Both the position numbers and the translations under genes were made by a program. Under the pieces are notes generated by a model, which saw only the letters and a list, made by a program, of their open reading frames with translations, made no database searches and was not told where the DNA came from. From JAZSQT01 sp045538075 (lineage in GTDB: Bacteria; Chrysiogenota; Deferribacteres; Deferribacterales; Mucispirillaceae), in assembly GCA_045538075.1 (NCBI GenBank), contig JAZSQT010000165.1, positions 1 to 32,518 on the forward strand: a stretch of 32,518 bases of DNA. Direction: 5' to 3'. Shown in pieces: positions 8,563-15,616 of the stretch; position 1 is the first letter of the stretch, and every line of letters begins with the position of its first letter.

Positions 8563-9132
8563 CTATTGATTAATTAAATAATTTTTTAGTTGCTCTAATG
8601 CTTTTTTTCTATGACTAATATTATTTTTTTCTTCTGGTAATAGTTGAGCCATACTCTTGCCATTAGGTAGCAAAAAAATAGGATCGTAACCAAAACCACC
8701 ATTTCCACATGGAGAATAAGCAATATCACCCTCTACTTTTCCACGAAATAGTTTTAATACCTTACCTTTTTTAGCTAATGATATAACACATATAAAACGA
8801 GCTTTTCTATTTTTCTCATCTTTCATATTTGATAATAGTTTAATATTATTAGCCTCATCTCCTTTATTACCAGCATACCTTGCTGAATATATACCTGGCT
8901 CTCCCTTTAAAGCATCTACACTTAAACCAGAATCGTCAGCAATAACTATTTCATCGGTTAAAAGCGATAATTCTACAGCTTTTATTGATGCGTTTTCTTC
9001 AAAAGTATTTCCAGTTTCTTCTATATCTGGCATATTTGGAAATAATAATATATCATAAGGCACATCTTTTAATATATCTCTTATTTCTGTAAGTTTATGA
9101 TTATTTTTTGTGGCAACGTATAATATTTGCAT
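8563..9132 (-). CDS. rdgB: Non-canonical purine NTP pyrophosphatase (RdgB/HAM1 family)
   Basis: A 189-residue enzyme that hydrolyses dITP, ITP and XTP to monophosphates, keeping deaminated purines out of DNA and RNA. Motifs in order: ATKNNHKLTEI at the N terminus (nucleotide contact), EETGNTFEENA, IADDSGLSVDAL with the catalytic aspartate pair, PGIYSARYAG, and the C-terminal GFGYDPIF and SHRKKAL. Length is typical. It appears to be the first gene of the minus-strand run that continues into the PBP and aro genes. The ribosome site is modest (AAGGA about 10 bases upstream). No strong promoter stands out in the 168-bp divergent gap, though TTGATT with 17-bp spacing to TATTTT occurs there. Confidence 0.95.
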   Translation of the reverse strand: MQILYVATKNNHKLTEIRDILKDVPYDILLFPNMPDIEETGNTFEENASIKAVELSLLTDEIVIADDSGLSVDALKGEPGIYSARYAGNKGDEANNIKLLSNMKDEKNRKARFICVISLAKKGKVLKLFRGKVEGDIAYSPCGNGGFGYDPIFLLPNGKSMAQLLPEEKNNISHRKKALEQLKNYLINQ

Positions 9133-9243
9133 ATAATATAAATCCTTAATTTTACTAAAATGTTATACTCATACAAAATATCAGTTTATTTATTATAAAT
9201 CAAGTTAGCTTATTAGGTATATTTTGGATAATTTATTTTTTAT

Positions 9244-9272
9244 TTGAATAAACAGTTGATATATTATATAAA
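9244..9272 (+). promoter_or_regulatory. Candidate sigma-70 promoter of the secreted coiled-coil gene
   Basis: TTGAAT (9244-9249) and TATAAA (9267-9272) are spaced by exactly 17 bases, 28 bases ahead of the start codon of the plus-strand gene. A strong GGAGG (9291-9295) follows at five bases from the ATG, giving a short leader. Confidence 0.55.
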
Positions 9273-9300
9273 TAGTTACAGGGAATAAAAGGAGGAATAT

Positions 9301-10278
9301 ATGAAAAAAATTTTTATTTTACTATTTGCTACCTGTTTTTACTTTACTGGTAATTATTCTTATGCTCAAAGTTTTGCAGAAAAAATCATCAATAGCATTC
9401 CAAACATACCTACACAAGTGCAATATATTGAGACAGGATATTATCCAGAAAGTTTCACTAATGAAATTCAGAAATTAGATAAACAAATTGACAAGTATGA
9501 AAATGACTTAATAACTAAGGCACAAAAATCTATTGGTAAAAAAAGTGCTACACCTAAAAAAACTTATAAAGAACCAGATATGAAGCAAATAGAAGTAGGA
9601 TTAAGTGTAGTTGAGCAGATGATGAAAGATTTAGATTTGACAGAAGATGAATTTCAAAAGTTATCAAAAATGAACGATGAAGAAGCTGAGAAATTCATAT
9701 ATAATAGAATGAAGCAAAAAGGTATAAATCCACAAAAATATGCGACACAAATACAACAAACAGGTATGGCTACTCAACAATATTCCGATAATGACCAAAC
9801 TAATGTTGACATTGCAGCAAGAACTAAAGCTATAGAAACATCAGAAAACTTTAGAAAACTAAAACAAGAAACAGAGAAAAAAATAGCTACTCTAAAAAAT
9901 AAATATAATAATGATATGAAAGAGTTATGGAAAAGATATGAAAAACCTTTTGCCACATTAGACGCAAACATTGCTGCTTTTGATACAATTGAATCTAACA
10001 AAGATTACAATAAAAACTCTGAAGAATTACAAAAACTTACGAAACAATATAGAAGTGAAATATATAAAATTCATTCTGAATTTGTAAAAACAGTGCAACT
10101 TGAATTAAAAAAAATACTTAAATATGCAGTAGAAGCAGATGAAGCAAATGCAAATCAACCAGATATTATTGATGATGTTTCTTATAATGAAATGAGAAAA
10201 ATCCCCAATAATTCTTTACGTATTGCAAGAGAATACTTAGAAATTACGGCAGAAGAACCAAAAGAAAATGTCCGTTGA
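9301..10278 (+). CDS. Exported coiled-coil protein of unknown function
   Basis: A 325-residue protein I do not recognise. It begins with a signal peptide (KK, then a hydrophobic stretch to about residue 18) with a likely SYA/Q cleavage near residue 22, so it is probably periplasmic. The mature part is highly charged and mostly helical: Lys/Glu/Gln-rich segments at about 55-75, 95-150 and 180-275 look coiled-coil forming. There are no cysteines in the mature part, no transmembrane helices and no catalytic motif that I can identify. It has its own promoter and strong ribosome site and is flanked by a shared terminator, so it is probably monocistronic. It stands alone on the plus strand between two minus-strand housekeeping operons. 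Confidence 0.85.
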   Translation: MKKIFILLFATCFYFTGNYSYAQSFAEKIINSIPNIPTQVQYIETGYYPESFTNEIQKLDKQIDKYENDLITKAQKSIGKKSATPKKTYKEPDMKQIEVGLSVVEQMMKDLDLTEDEFQKLSKMNDEEAEKFIYNRMKQKGINPQKYATQIQQTGMATQQYSDNDQTNVDIAARTKAIETSENFRKLKQETEKKIATLKNKYNNDMKELWKRYEKPFATLDANIAAFDTIESNKDYNKNSEELQKLTKQYRSEIYKIHSEFVKTVQLELKKILKYAVEADEANANQPDIIDDVSYNEMRKIPNNSLRIAREYLEITAEEPKENVR

Positions 10279-10316
10279 TTTTTTATAAAAATTTATACAA
10301 ATATTTATTATTAGTA

Positions 10317-10351
10317 AAAAAGGCATAACTTCCAATAAGTTATGCCTTTTT
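10317..10351. terminator. Bidirectional terminator between the exported coiled-coil gene and rpsI
   Basis: A perfect 15-bp inverted repeat (10317-10331 and 10337-10351) with the loop CCAAT contains a GGCATAAC core flanked by A5 on the left and T5 on the right. It therefore gives a hairpin plus U-tract on both strands, as suits the two convergent genes around it. Confidence 0.9.
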
Positions 10352-10390
10352 AAATGGTATTTTAAAATATAATTAATTTGTAAATATAAA

Positions 10391-10780
10391 TTAACGTTTT
10401 GAGTATTGGTCGCTTTTTCTTGCTTTCGGCTTGCCGTATTTCTTTCTTTCAACCATTCTTGAATCTCTCGTCATAAAGCCAGCTTTCTTTAATGCTGGAC
10501 GAAATGATGAATCAAATTCTTCTAAAGCCCTTGCAAGACCATGTCTAACTGCTCCAGCTTGACCAGATTTGCCACCACCACTAACAGTAATATATAAATC
10601 AAATTTACCAACTTGATCTATAGTAACGAGTGGTTGCATAACAATTTGACGTGCAGTCATACGCTCAAAATAATCTTCTAAAGATTTACCGTTAACAGTA
10701 ATTTCACCTTTACCTTGTTTTAAAAAAACACGTGAAACTGATGTTTTTCTACGACCTGTTCCGTAAAAATAACCTGACAT
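10391..10780 (-). CDS. rpsI: 30S ribosomal protein S9
   Basis: A 129-residue small-subunit protein whose C-terminal tail reaches the P-site tRNA. The family signature is complete: YGTGRRKTSVSRV at the N terminus, the SGGGKSGQAGAVRHGLARAL stretch in the centre (about 68-87), and the basic C terminus KARKSDQYSKR ending in the usual SKR. AGGAGG lies seven bases before the ATG. It follows rplM by 11 bp in the universally conserved rplM-rpsI pair, and ends ahead of a strong terminator. Confidence 0.98.
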   Translation of the reverse strand: MSGYFYGTGRRKTSVSRVFLKQGKGEITVNGKSLEDYFERMTARQIVMQPLVTIDQVGKFDLYITVSGGGKSGQAGAVRHGLARALEEFDSSFRPALKKAGFMTRDSRMVERKKYGKPKARKSDQYSKR

Positions 10781-10791
10781 TTATAATCCTC

Positions 10792-11223
10792 CTAAAGCTC
10801 TACTTTAACAGGTTGTTGAGCTGTATGAGGATGCTCTGGACCTGCATATACTTTAAGTTTTTTAATCATTTTGCGTCCTAAACGAGTTTTTGGAAGCATA
10901 CGTTCTACTGCAAGACGAAGCACTTCTTCTGGTTTTCTGTCAAGCATTTCGCCAAGAGTTCTTTCTTTGATACCACCAAGGTATCCAGAATGCCAATTAT
11001 ATTTTTTATCTCTTTCTTTAAATTTGCCAGTTGTAGCAATTTTTTCAGCATTAACAACAACCACAAAATCACCAGTATCTATTGATGGAGTGTATATTGG
11101 TTTAGTTTTGCCCATTAAAGTCATAGCAATTTTAGACGCTAAACGACCAAGGATAACACCATCTGCATCATACATATACCATTTTTGTTCAAAAGAACCC
11201 GGTTTTGCCCAAGTTGATTTCAT
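10792..11223 (-). CDS. rplM: 50S ribosomal protein L13
   Basis: An early-assembly large-subunit protein, 143 residues from the start chosen here. Seen: KSTWAKPG and KWYMYDADG at the N terminus, GRLASKIA, YTPSIDTGDFVVVVNAEKI, the HSGYLGG segment, and the C-terminal MLPKTRLGR and YAGPEHPH. An in-frame ATG exists 15 bases upstream (11238), but it has no ribosome site, while GAGG lies about nine bases before the ATG at 11223 and L13 proteins usually begin MKT/S-x-x-AKP. First gene of the rplM-rpsI unit. Confidence 0.96.
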   Translation of the reverse strand: MKSTWAKPGSFEQKWYMYDADGVILGRLASKIAMTLMGKTKPIYTPSIDTGDFVVVVNAEKIATTGKFKERDKKYNWHSGYLGGIKERTLGEMLDRKPEEVLRLAVERMLPKTRLGRKMIKKLKVYAGPEHPHTAQQPVKVEL

Positions 11224-11252
11224 TTTATCAATCCTCATTTTTAATACTAATT

Positions 11253-11281
11253 TTTCTAATAAATTTGTATCTACAAGTCAA
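11253..11281 (-). promoter_or_regulatory. Candidate promoter of rplM-rpsI
   Basis: On the minus strand TTGACT (11276-11281) is followed after 17 bases by TAGAAA (11253-11258), about 30 bases ahead of the rplM start. Five of six -35 bases and four of six -10 bases fit. It would let this ribosomal pair be expressed apart from the ffh-rplS operon just upstream. Confidence 0.5.
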
Positions 11282-11304
11282 GCAAAATAATGCTTAAACT
11301 CTTA

Positions 11305-11661
11305 TTAAAAACCTTTTTTACGTTCTCTGATACGTGTAGCTTTTCCTCTTAATGCTCTTAAGTAGAAAAGTTTAGCACGACGAACACGACCAGTTCTTTT
11401 TACTTCAAGGCTTTCTATACGTGGAGAATGGAAAGGAAAAGTTCTTTCAACTCCAATATCGCCTACAACTTTACGAACTGTAAAAGTAGCTCCTACTCCA
11501 CCTCTATGAATAGCAATAACTACTCCTTCATAAGGCTGAATACGCTCTTTATTACCTTCTACAATACGGAAATTAACTCGCACTGTATCCCCAGAACGAA
11601 ATTCTGGAAGCTGTCTTTGTGTATATTCTGATTCAACAGCTTGGATAATCTTATTTTTCAT
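11305..11661 (-). CDS. rplS: 50S ribosomal protein L19
   Basis: A 118-residue large-subunit protein at the 30S-50S interface. Characteristic segments: PEFRSGDTVRVNFRI, ERIQPYEGVVIAIHRGG, ATFTVRKV, GVERTFPFHSPRIESLEV and the basic tail RRAKLFYLRALRGKATRI. Length is standard. The start lies one base after the trmD stop, with AGGAGG-type ribosome site overlapping the end of trmD, so it is the last gene of the ffh-rpsP-khpA-rimM-trmD-rplS run. Confidence 0.98.
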   Translation of the reverse strand: MKNKIIQAVESEYTQRQLPEFRSGDTVRVNFRIVEGNKERIQPYEGVVIAIHRGGVGATFTVRKVVGDIGVERTFPFHSPRIESLEVKRTGRVRRAKLFYLRALRGKATRIRERKKGF

Positions 11662-11662
11662 T

Positions 11663-12961
11663 TTATCCTCCTAATTTTTCTGTAATCCTATCAAGAAGTA
11701 TTGCTACAGCACTTCTAACCGATAAATGATTAAATTCTCCTACGCCCTCAATAGGCTCCAAAATATAATCTGCTATATCAAATACTTCATCTGCAAACCC
11801 CCAGCCTGTTCCAAAAAGTAACAAAACTGGTTCATTTTCAGCAATAACTCCAAGAGTTGCTGTTGTAATTGTTGCTTTTTCTGTTTTTGCTGTAGTTGCA
11901 ACAAGTTTTGGTTTTTTATTATATCTTTCTTCAATGTCTTTAATTGCTTGCAATAAAGACTCTTTAATAACTGTTCGTGAAAAGGCTTCTTTCCTATTTG
12001 GGTTATAATCTGCACCAAAACCATCTATCCAGTGTTTAATAACTCTACCTGCTACTTCTCTTTGAGCTTTAACAGGTGTTATTACAAAATATGTATCAAC
12101 ACTATACGTTCTACAACTTCTTGATATATCGTGTAAGTCAAGATTAGTAATTGCCGTTGCAACTATATCCGACTGTTTATCTTTCATTGGATAATGCATT
12201 AAAGCTACATTCAACTTTAATTTTTTACCCTTTCCTCTATACCTTTCCTTACAGTAAGATACTAAGGTATTTTTATCTAATTTAGATACATCAAGTAAAT
12301 CTGGACGGCGTAATTTAGTAATGGATAATGCTTTTTCTTTTCTCCATTTCTCAATTTCAGCATGGTTGCCATTAATTAAAACATCTGGCACTTTTAAACC
12401 GTCATATTCATAAGGTCTCGTATAATGAGGATATTCTAACATTCCAGTAGTAAAAGATTCATCATCTTTTGAAGTTTCATCTCCTAAAACTCCATCTACT
12501 AACCTTGCAATGGAATCAATCATAACCATTGCACCTAACTCTCCACCAGTCAATATAAAATCACCGATAGAAAATTCCTCATCAACTACAAGCTCTTTCA
12601 CTCGTTCATCTACACCCTCATACCTACCACAAATAAATGTAATATTATCTATAGTAGATAACCGTTCTGCTTCTTTTTGACAAAATTTTTTGCCTTTTGG
12701 GTCAAGAAGTATAACGTGGGTATTACTATTTTGACGGATACTTTTAACAGCTTGGCAAATAGGCTCTACTTTCATAACTAACCCTACTCCACCACCGTAT
12801 TGGTAATCATCAGTAATACGATGTTTGCCTTCTGCATATTCTCGTAAATCAATAGGGTTTATTGATAATATACCTTTTTCTACTGCTTTAGATATAACCC
12901 CTTGATTAAAAGGAGTTTTAAACATATCTGGAAAAATAGTTATAATATTATAAGTTTTCAA
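11663..12961 (-). CDS. trmD: tRNA (guanine-N1)-methyltransferase fused to a second SPOUT-like RNA methyltransferase domain
   Basis: A 432-residue protein, far longer than the usual 240-250 of TrmD. Residues 1 to about 245 are TrmD, which methylates G37 of tRNAs with SAM to prevent frameshifting: ITIFPDMF, DYQYGGGVGLVMK, FICGRYEGVDER, SIGDFILTGGEL (SAM knot) and EYPHYTRP. Residues about 249-432 (from LNVALMHYPM) form a separate domain with LLLFGTGWGFADEV and GVGEFNHLSVRSAVAI, which I recall as the SAM-dependent RNA methyltransferase family PF09936, often a separate gene next to trmD. No frameshift or internal stop lies at the join. The start overlaps rimM by 14 bases. The target of the second domain is unknown. 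TrmD assignment is near certain; the family of the C-terminal domain is from memory. Confidence 0.93.
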   Translation of the reverse strand: MKTYNIITIFPDMFKTPFNQGVISKAVEKGILSINPIDLREYAEGKHRITDDYQYGGGVGLVMKVEPICQAVKSIRQNSNTHVILLDPKGKKFCQKEAERLSTIDNITFICGRYEGVDERVKELVVDEEFSIGDFILTGGELGAMVMIDSIARLVDGVLGDETSKDDESFTTGMLEYPHYTRPYEYDGLKVPDVLINGNHAEIEKWRKEKALSITKLRRPDLLDVSKLDKNTLVSYCKERYRGKGKKLKLNVALMHYPMKDKQSDIVATAITNLDLHDISRSCRTYSVDTYFVITPVKAQREVAGRVIKHWIDGFGADYNPNRKEAFSRTVIKESLLQAIKDIEERYNKKPKLVATTAKTEKATITTATLGVIAENEPVLLLFGTGWGFADEVFDIADYILEPIEGVGEFNHLSVRSAVAILLDRITEKLGG

Positions 12962-13469
12962 AAACTAACCCTTCTTCATTTACAGTAACTATTTTGTTTT
13001 TTGTATCAATATTTAAGACATGGTCTTTATTATTTGATACAAGGGCATATCCGCCATTATTTAATTTAATTCTAAAAACATCTTTTGAGCCAGTTTCCAT
13101 ATAATCACAAAGAATGCCTATTTTGTCATTTTGTAGATTATTTACACAAGCCCCATTAATTTTATACCAATATATTTCGTCCTCATTTTCCTCTGGCAAC
13201 ATATATTCTGGAATAACTACTGAAAACCCTTTTAAGTTTTCTGCTTCTTTTATTTCGTTGATTGATGATAATTCAACAACAAAATAATTCTTATGCTCTC
13301 TTATATCATCTATTTTAAGAGATTTTACTGGCACAAGACTATCTATTTTTGATAAAAGCAAAAACTCCATATTATAAAAAATATCTGGATTTTCTGTAAT
13401 TGGCTTAACCCTAACTGCTCCATCAAGTCCAAAAGTCCCAGATATGTAGCCTACTCGGACGAAATTCAT
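12948..13469 (-). CDS. rimM: 16S rRNA processing protein RimM
   Basis: A 173-residue 30S maturation factor that binds S19 and helps form the 3' (head) domain. The N-terminal RimM domain shows VGYISGTFGLDGAVRVKP; the C-terminal PRC-barrel shows EIYWYKINGACV (about 98-109), IGILCDYMETGSKDVFRI and the closing hydrophobic strands. Length is typical. It is nine bases after khpA and its end overlaps trmD, the classical order. Confidence 0.94.
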   Translation of the reverse strand: MNFVRVGYISGTFGLDGAVRVKPITENPDIFYNMEFLLLSKIDSLVPVKSLKIDDIREHKNYFVVELSSINEIKEAENLKGFSVVIPEYMLPEENEDEIYWYKINGACVNNLQNDKIGILCDYMETGSKDVFRIKLNNGGYALVSNNKDHVLNIDTKNKIVTVNEEGLVFENL

Positions 13470-13478
13470 TCTAACGCC

Positions 13479-13712
13479 TTATTTTTCTACAATTTCAAGG
13501 CTATATCTTTTTCCAGCTCTTGCAGAAGCTGCAGAAAGAAGTGTGCGTATTGCTTTTGCTGTGCGTCCTTGCTTTCCAATAACTTTTCCAAGATCACTTT
13601 CAGCAACTTTCAACTCTATTATAGTTGATTTTTCGCCTTCAACTTCACGAATTTCAATTTGAGTTGGAAATTCAACTATTGGAGTAACAATATGTTTAAC
13701 TAATTCTATCAT
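13479..13712 (-). CDS. khpA: KH-domain RNA-binding protein KhpA
   Basis: A 77-residue single-KH protein of the KhpA/YlqC family, which binds RNA, typically as a homodimer or with KhpB. The GxxG loop is clear in GKVIGKQGRTAKAIRTL (about 42-58), and the N terminus ELVKHIVTPIV and the C terminus YSLEIVE fit the family. It lies five bases after rpsP and before rimM, its usual place. Confidence 0.95.
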   Translation of the reverse strand: MIELVKHIVTPIVEFPTQIEIREVEGEKSTIIELKVAESDLGKVIGKQGRTAKAIRTLLSAASARAGKRYSLEIVEK

Positions 13713-13717
13713 TTATA

Positions 13718-13999
13718 CTACCCTTTTTTTGATACTGCTTTTGCATCAGCAAATTTTTTGATTATGCCAGCTTTAGACATAAGACTTTTTGCTGTATCTG
13801 TTGGAATAGCACCAACATTAAGCCATTTTAATGCTTTTTCTTCGTCAATTCTGATTTCTGGTGTTTCTGGAAGAGGATTATACGTTCCTATAATCTCAAT
13901 AAATGCACCGTCTCTACGACTTCTTGAATCAGAAACGACAACACGATAAAAAGGACGTTTCTTACGTCCAGCACGCATAAGTCTGATTTTTGTAGCCAC
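13718..13999 (-). CDS. rpsP: 30S ribosomal protein S16
   Basis: A 93-residue small-subunit assembly protein. Seen: KIRLMRAGRKKRPFYRVVVSDSR at the N terminus (in two overlapping stretches), GAFIEIIGTYNPLP, and ALKWLNVGAIPTDT. The C-terminal tail is slightly longer than the minimal S16 and basic. A good GGAGG lies upstream of the ATG. It follows ffh by 36 bp in the conserved order. Confidence 0.97.
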   Translation of the reverse strand: MATKIRLMRAGRKKRPFYRVVVSDSRSRRDGAFIEIIGTYNPLPETPEIRIDEEKALKWLNVGAIPTDTAKSLMSKAGIIKKFADAKAVSKKG

Positions 14000-14035
14000 T
14001 TATCTACCTCCGTTTATTATTATAAAAAATAATTT

Positions 14036-15388
14036 TTATTTCATTCCTCGCATTAAACGAGATAATTCTTTCATACTGGCAGCTTCCGATTTGCCACCTA
14101 TTTTACGACCAAATTTTTTAAACATCTTATTCATTTGATTAAGTTGGTCTATTAATCTATTAACTTCTGTAACAGTAACGCCAGCTCCTTTTGCAATACG
14201 TTTTTTTCTGCTACCATTTAATATATTTGGATTTTTTCTTTCTAATTTAGTCATACTAAAAATTATTGATTGAGTGCGAAGTATTCTTTTTTCATCAATA
14301 TCGTTGCTATTTATTTTTGGTAAACCAGGGATTAAGTTGATTATACTTTCAATAGAACCCATTTTTTTCATCATATTAAACTGGCTTAATAAATCATTAA
14401 AATCGAGACCAGTTTTCATTTTGCTTGCCATTGATTTTGCTTCGTCTTCATCAATAGCACTTTGGGCTTTTTCTACTAAAGAAACAATATCACCCATACC
14501 TAAAATACGTGAAGCCATTCTATCAGGGTGAAAAACTTCAAATTCGTCTGGTTTTTCTCCAGTTCCAACAAACATTAAAGGTTTACCAGTAGCAGATTTG
14601 ACAGAAAGAGCTGCACCACCCCTTGAATCGCCATCTGTTTTTGTGAGAATTACTCCAGTAATTTCAAGACGTTCATTAAAAGCCGATGCAGCATTAACTG
14701 CATCTTGACCAGTCATAGAATCTGCAACGAAAAATATATAATGAGGAGAAATAGCATTTTTAACATTTACTACTTCTGTCATAAGATTTTCATCAATATG
14801 CAACCTACCAGCCGTATCAACAATTACCACATCTTTTGCAGTTTTTTTAGCGTAATCTATAGAATTTTTAGAAATTTTAACGGCGTCTTTATTATCTTTT
14901 TCTGAATAAACATCAATTGATAAATTTTTGCCTAATACTTCTAACTGAGTAATAGCAGCTGGACGATAAATATCTGCAGCTACCATTAATACATTTCTGC
15001 CACTTTTAGAAAAGTATCTTGCAAGTTTTGCAGCAGTAGTAGTTTTTCCAGAACCTTGCAAACCTGATAACATAATAATTGTAGGTGGATTAGGTTGCAA
15101 AGAAATAGTAGCATCATAATCTTTGCCACCTAATACATCTACTAATTTGTCATGAACTATTTTGATAAATTGTTGAGCTGGAGATACACTCTTAAGAACA
15201 TCTTCACCTATAGCGGCATTTTGAACATCACTAATGAAACTTTTGACGACTTTATAATTGACGTCAGCTTCAAGAAGTGCCATACGTACTTGCTTAACAG
15301 CGTCAGTAATATTGGCTTCAGTAATACGTGTCTCACCTTTCAGCCGTCTAAAAATAGCAGAAAGTTTATCATTTAAATCCGCAAACAA
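14036..15388 (-). CDS. ffh: Signal recognition particle protein Ffh
   Basis: A 450-residue GTPase that with 4.5S RNA recognises signal sequences on ribosomes and delivers them to FtsY. Domain order: N domain (1 to about 90, beginning MFADLNDKLSAIFRRL), G domain with GLQGSGKTT (109-117), DTAGR (191-195) and TKTDG (249-253), and a methionine-rich M domain (about 310-450) with the RNA-binding region RIAKGAG. The start is TTG at 15388: the N-terminal family match begins exactly there, and GGAG lies about 11 bases upstream, a rather long spacing. First gene of a six-gene operon behind a near-consensus promoter. No 4.5S RNA gene is seen nearby. Confidence 0.96.
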   Translation of the reverse strand: MFADLNDKLSAIFRRLKGETRITEANITDAVKQVRMALLEADVNYKVVKSFISDVQNAAIGEDVLKSVSPAQQFIKIVHDKLVDVLGGKDYDATISLQPNPPTIIMLSGLQGSGKTTTAAKLARYFSKSGRNVLMVAADIYRPAAITQLEVLGKNLSIDVYSEKDNKDAVKISKNSIDYAKKTAKDVVIVDTAGRLHIDENLMTEVVNVKNAISPHYIFFVADSMTGQDAVNAASAFNERLEITGVILTKTDGDSRGGAALSVKSATGKPLMFVGTGEKPDEFEVFHPDRMASRILGMGDIVSLVEKAQSAIDEDEAKSMASKMKTGLDFNDLLSQFNMMKKMGSIESIINLIPGLPKINSNDIDEKRILRTQSIIFSMTKLERKNPNILNGSRKKRIAKGAGVTVTEVNRLIDQLNQMNKMFKKFGRKIGGKSEAASMKELSRLMRGMK

Positions 15389-15440
15389 GGTAAATCTATC
15401 TCCGTGCGTTCCTATTCGGTTGTAATAAAATTAGACTAAA

Positions 15441-15469
15441 ATAGTATAGTGGTAATTATTTTTTGTCAA
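15441..15469 (-). promoter_or_regulatory. Strong sigma-70 promoter of the ffh operon
   Basis: On the minus strand a perfect TTGACA (15464-15469), a 17-base spacer and TACTAT (15441-15446) precede the ffh start by about 50 bases. It is the best promoter match in the window and fits the demand for ribosomal proteins and SRP. Confidence 0.75.
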
Positions 15470-15557
15470 CAAAAAAAATAATATTATTTTATAACGGTAA
15501 ATTCAAATAAATATTGCAACGAACTATTATAATATTTATTTAAATTTACACTTTTTA

Positions 15558-15585
15558 TTGATATATTACTTTTTTTTGGTAATAT
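15558..15585 (+). promoter_or_regulatory. Candidate promoter of the lysA-type gene
   Basis: TTGATA (15558-15563), a 16-base spacer and TAATAT (15580-15585) lie 31 bases ahead of the preferred start codon. It diverges from the ffh promoter about 90 bases away. The background is very AT-rich, so the support is moderate. Confidence 0.4.
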
Positions 15586-15616
15586 GTTGAAAAATTATTG
15601 ATTAATGGAGCTAAAA

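Noticed and set aside
10871..11290. 139-residue plus-strand frame
   Set aside because: Antisense to rplM, a certain ribosomal protein gene; no support of its own.
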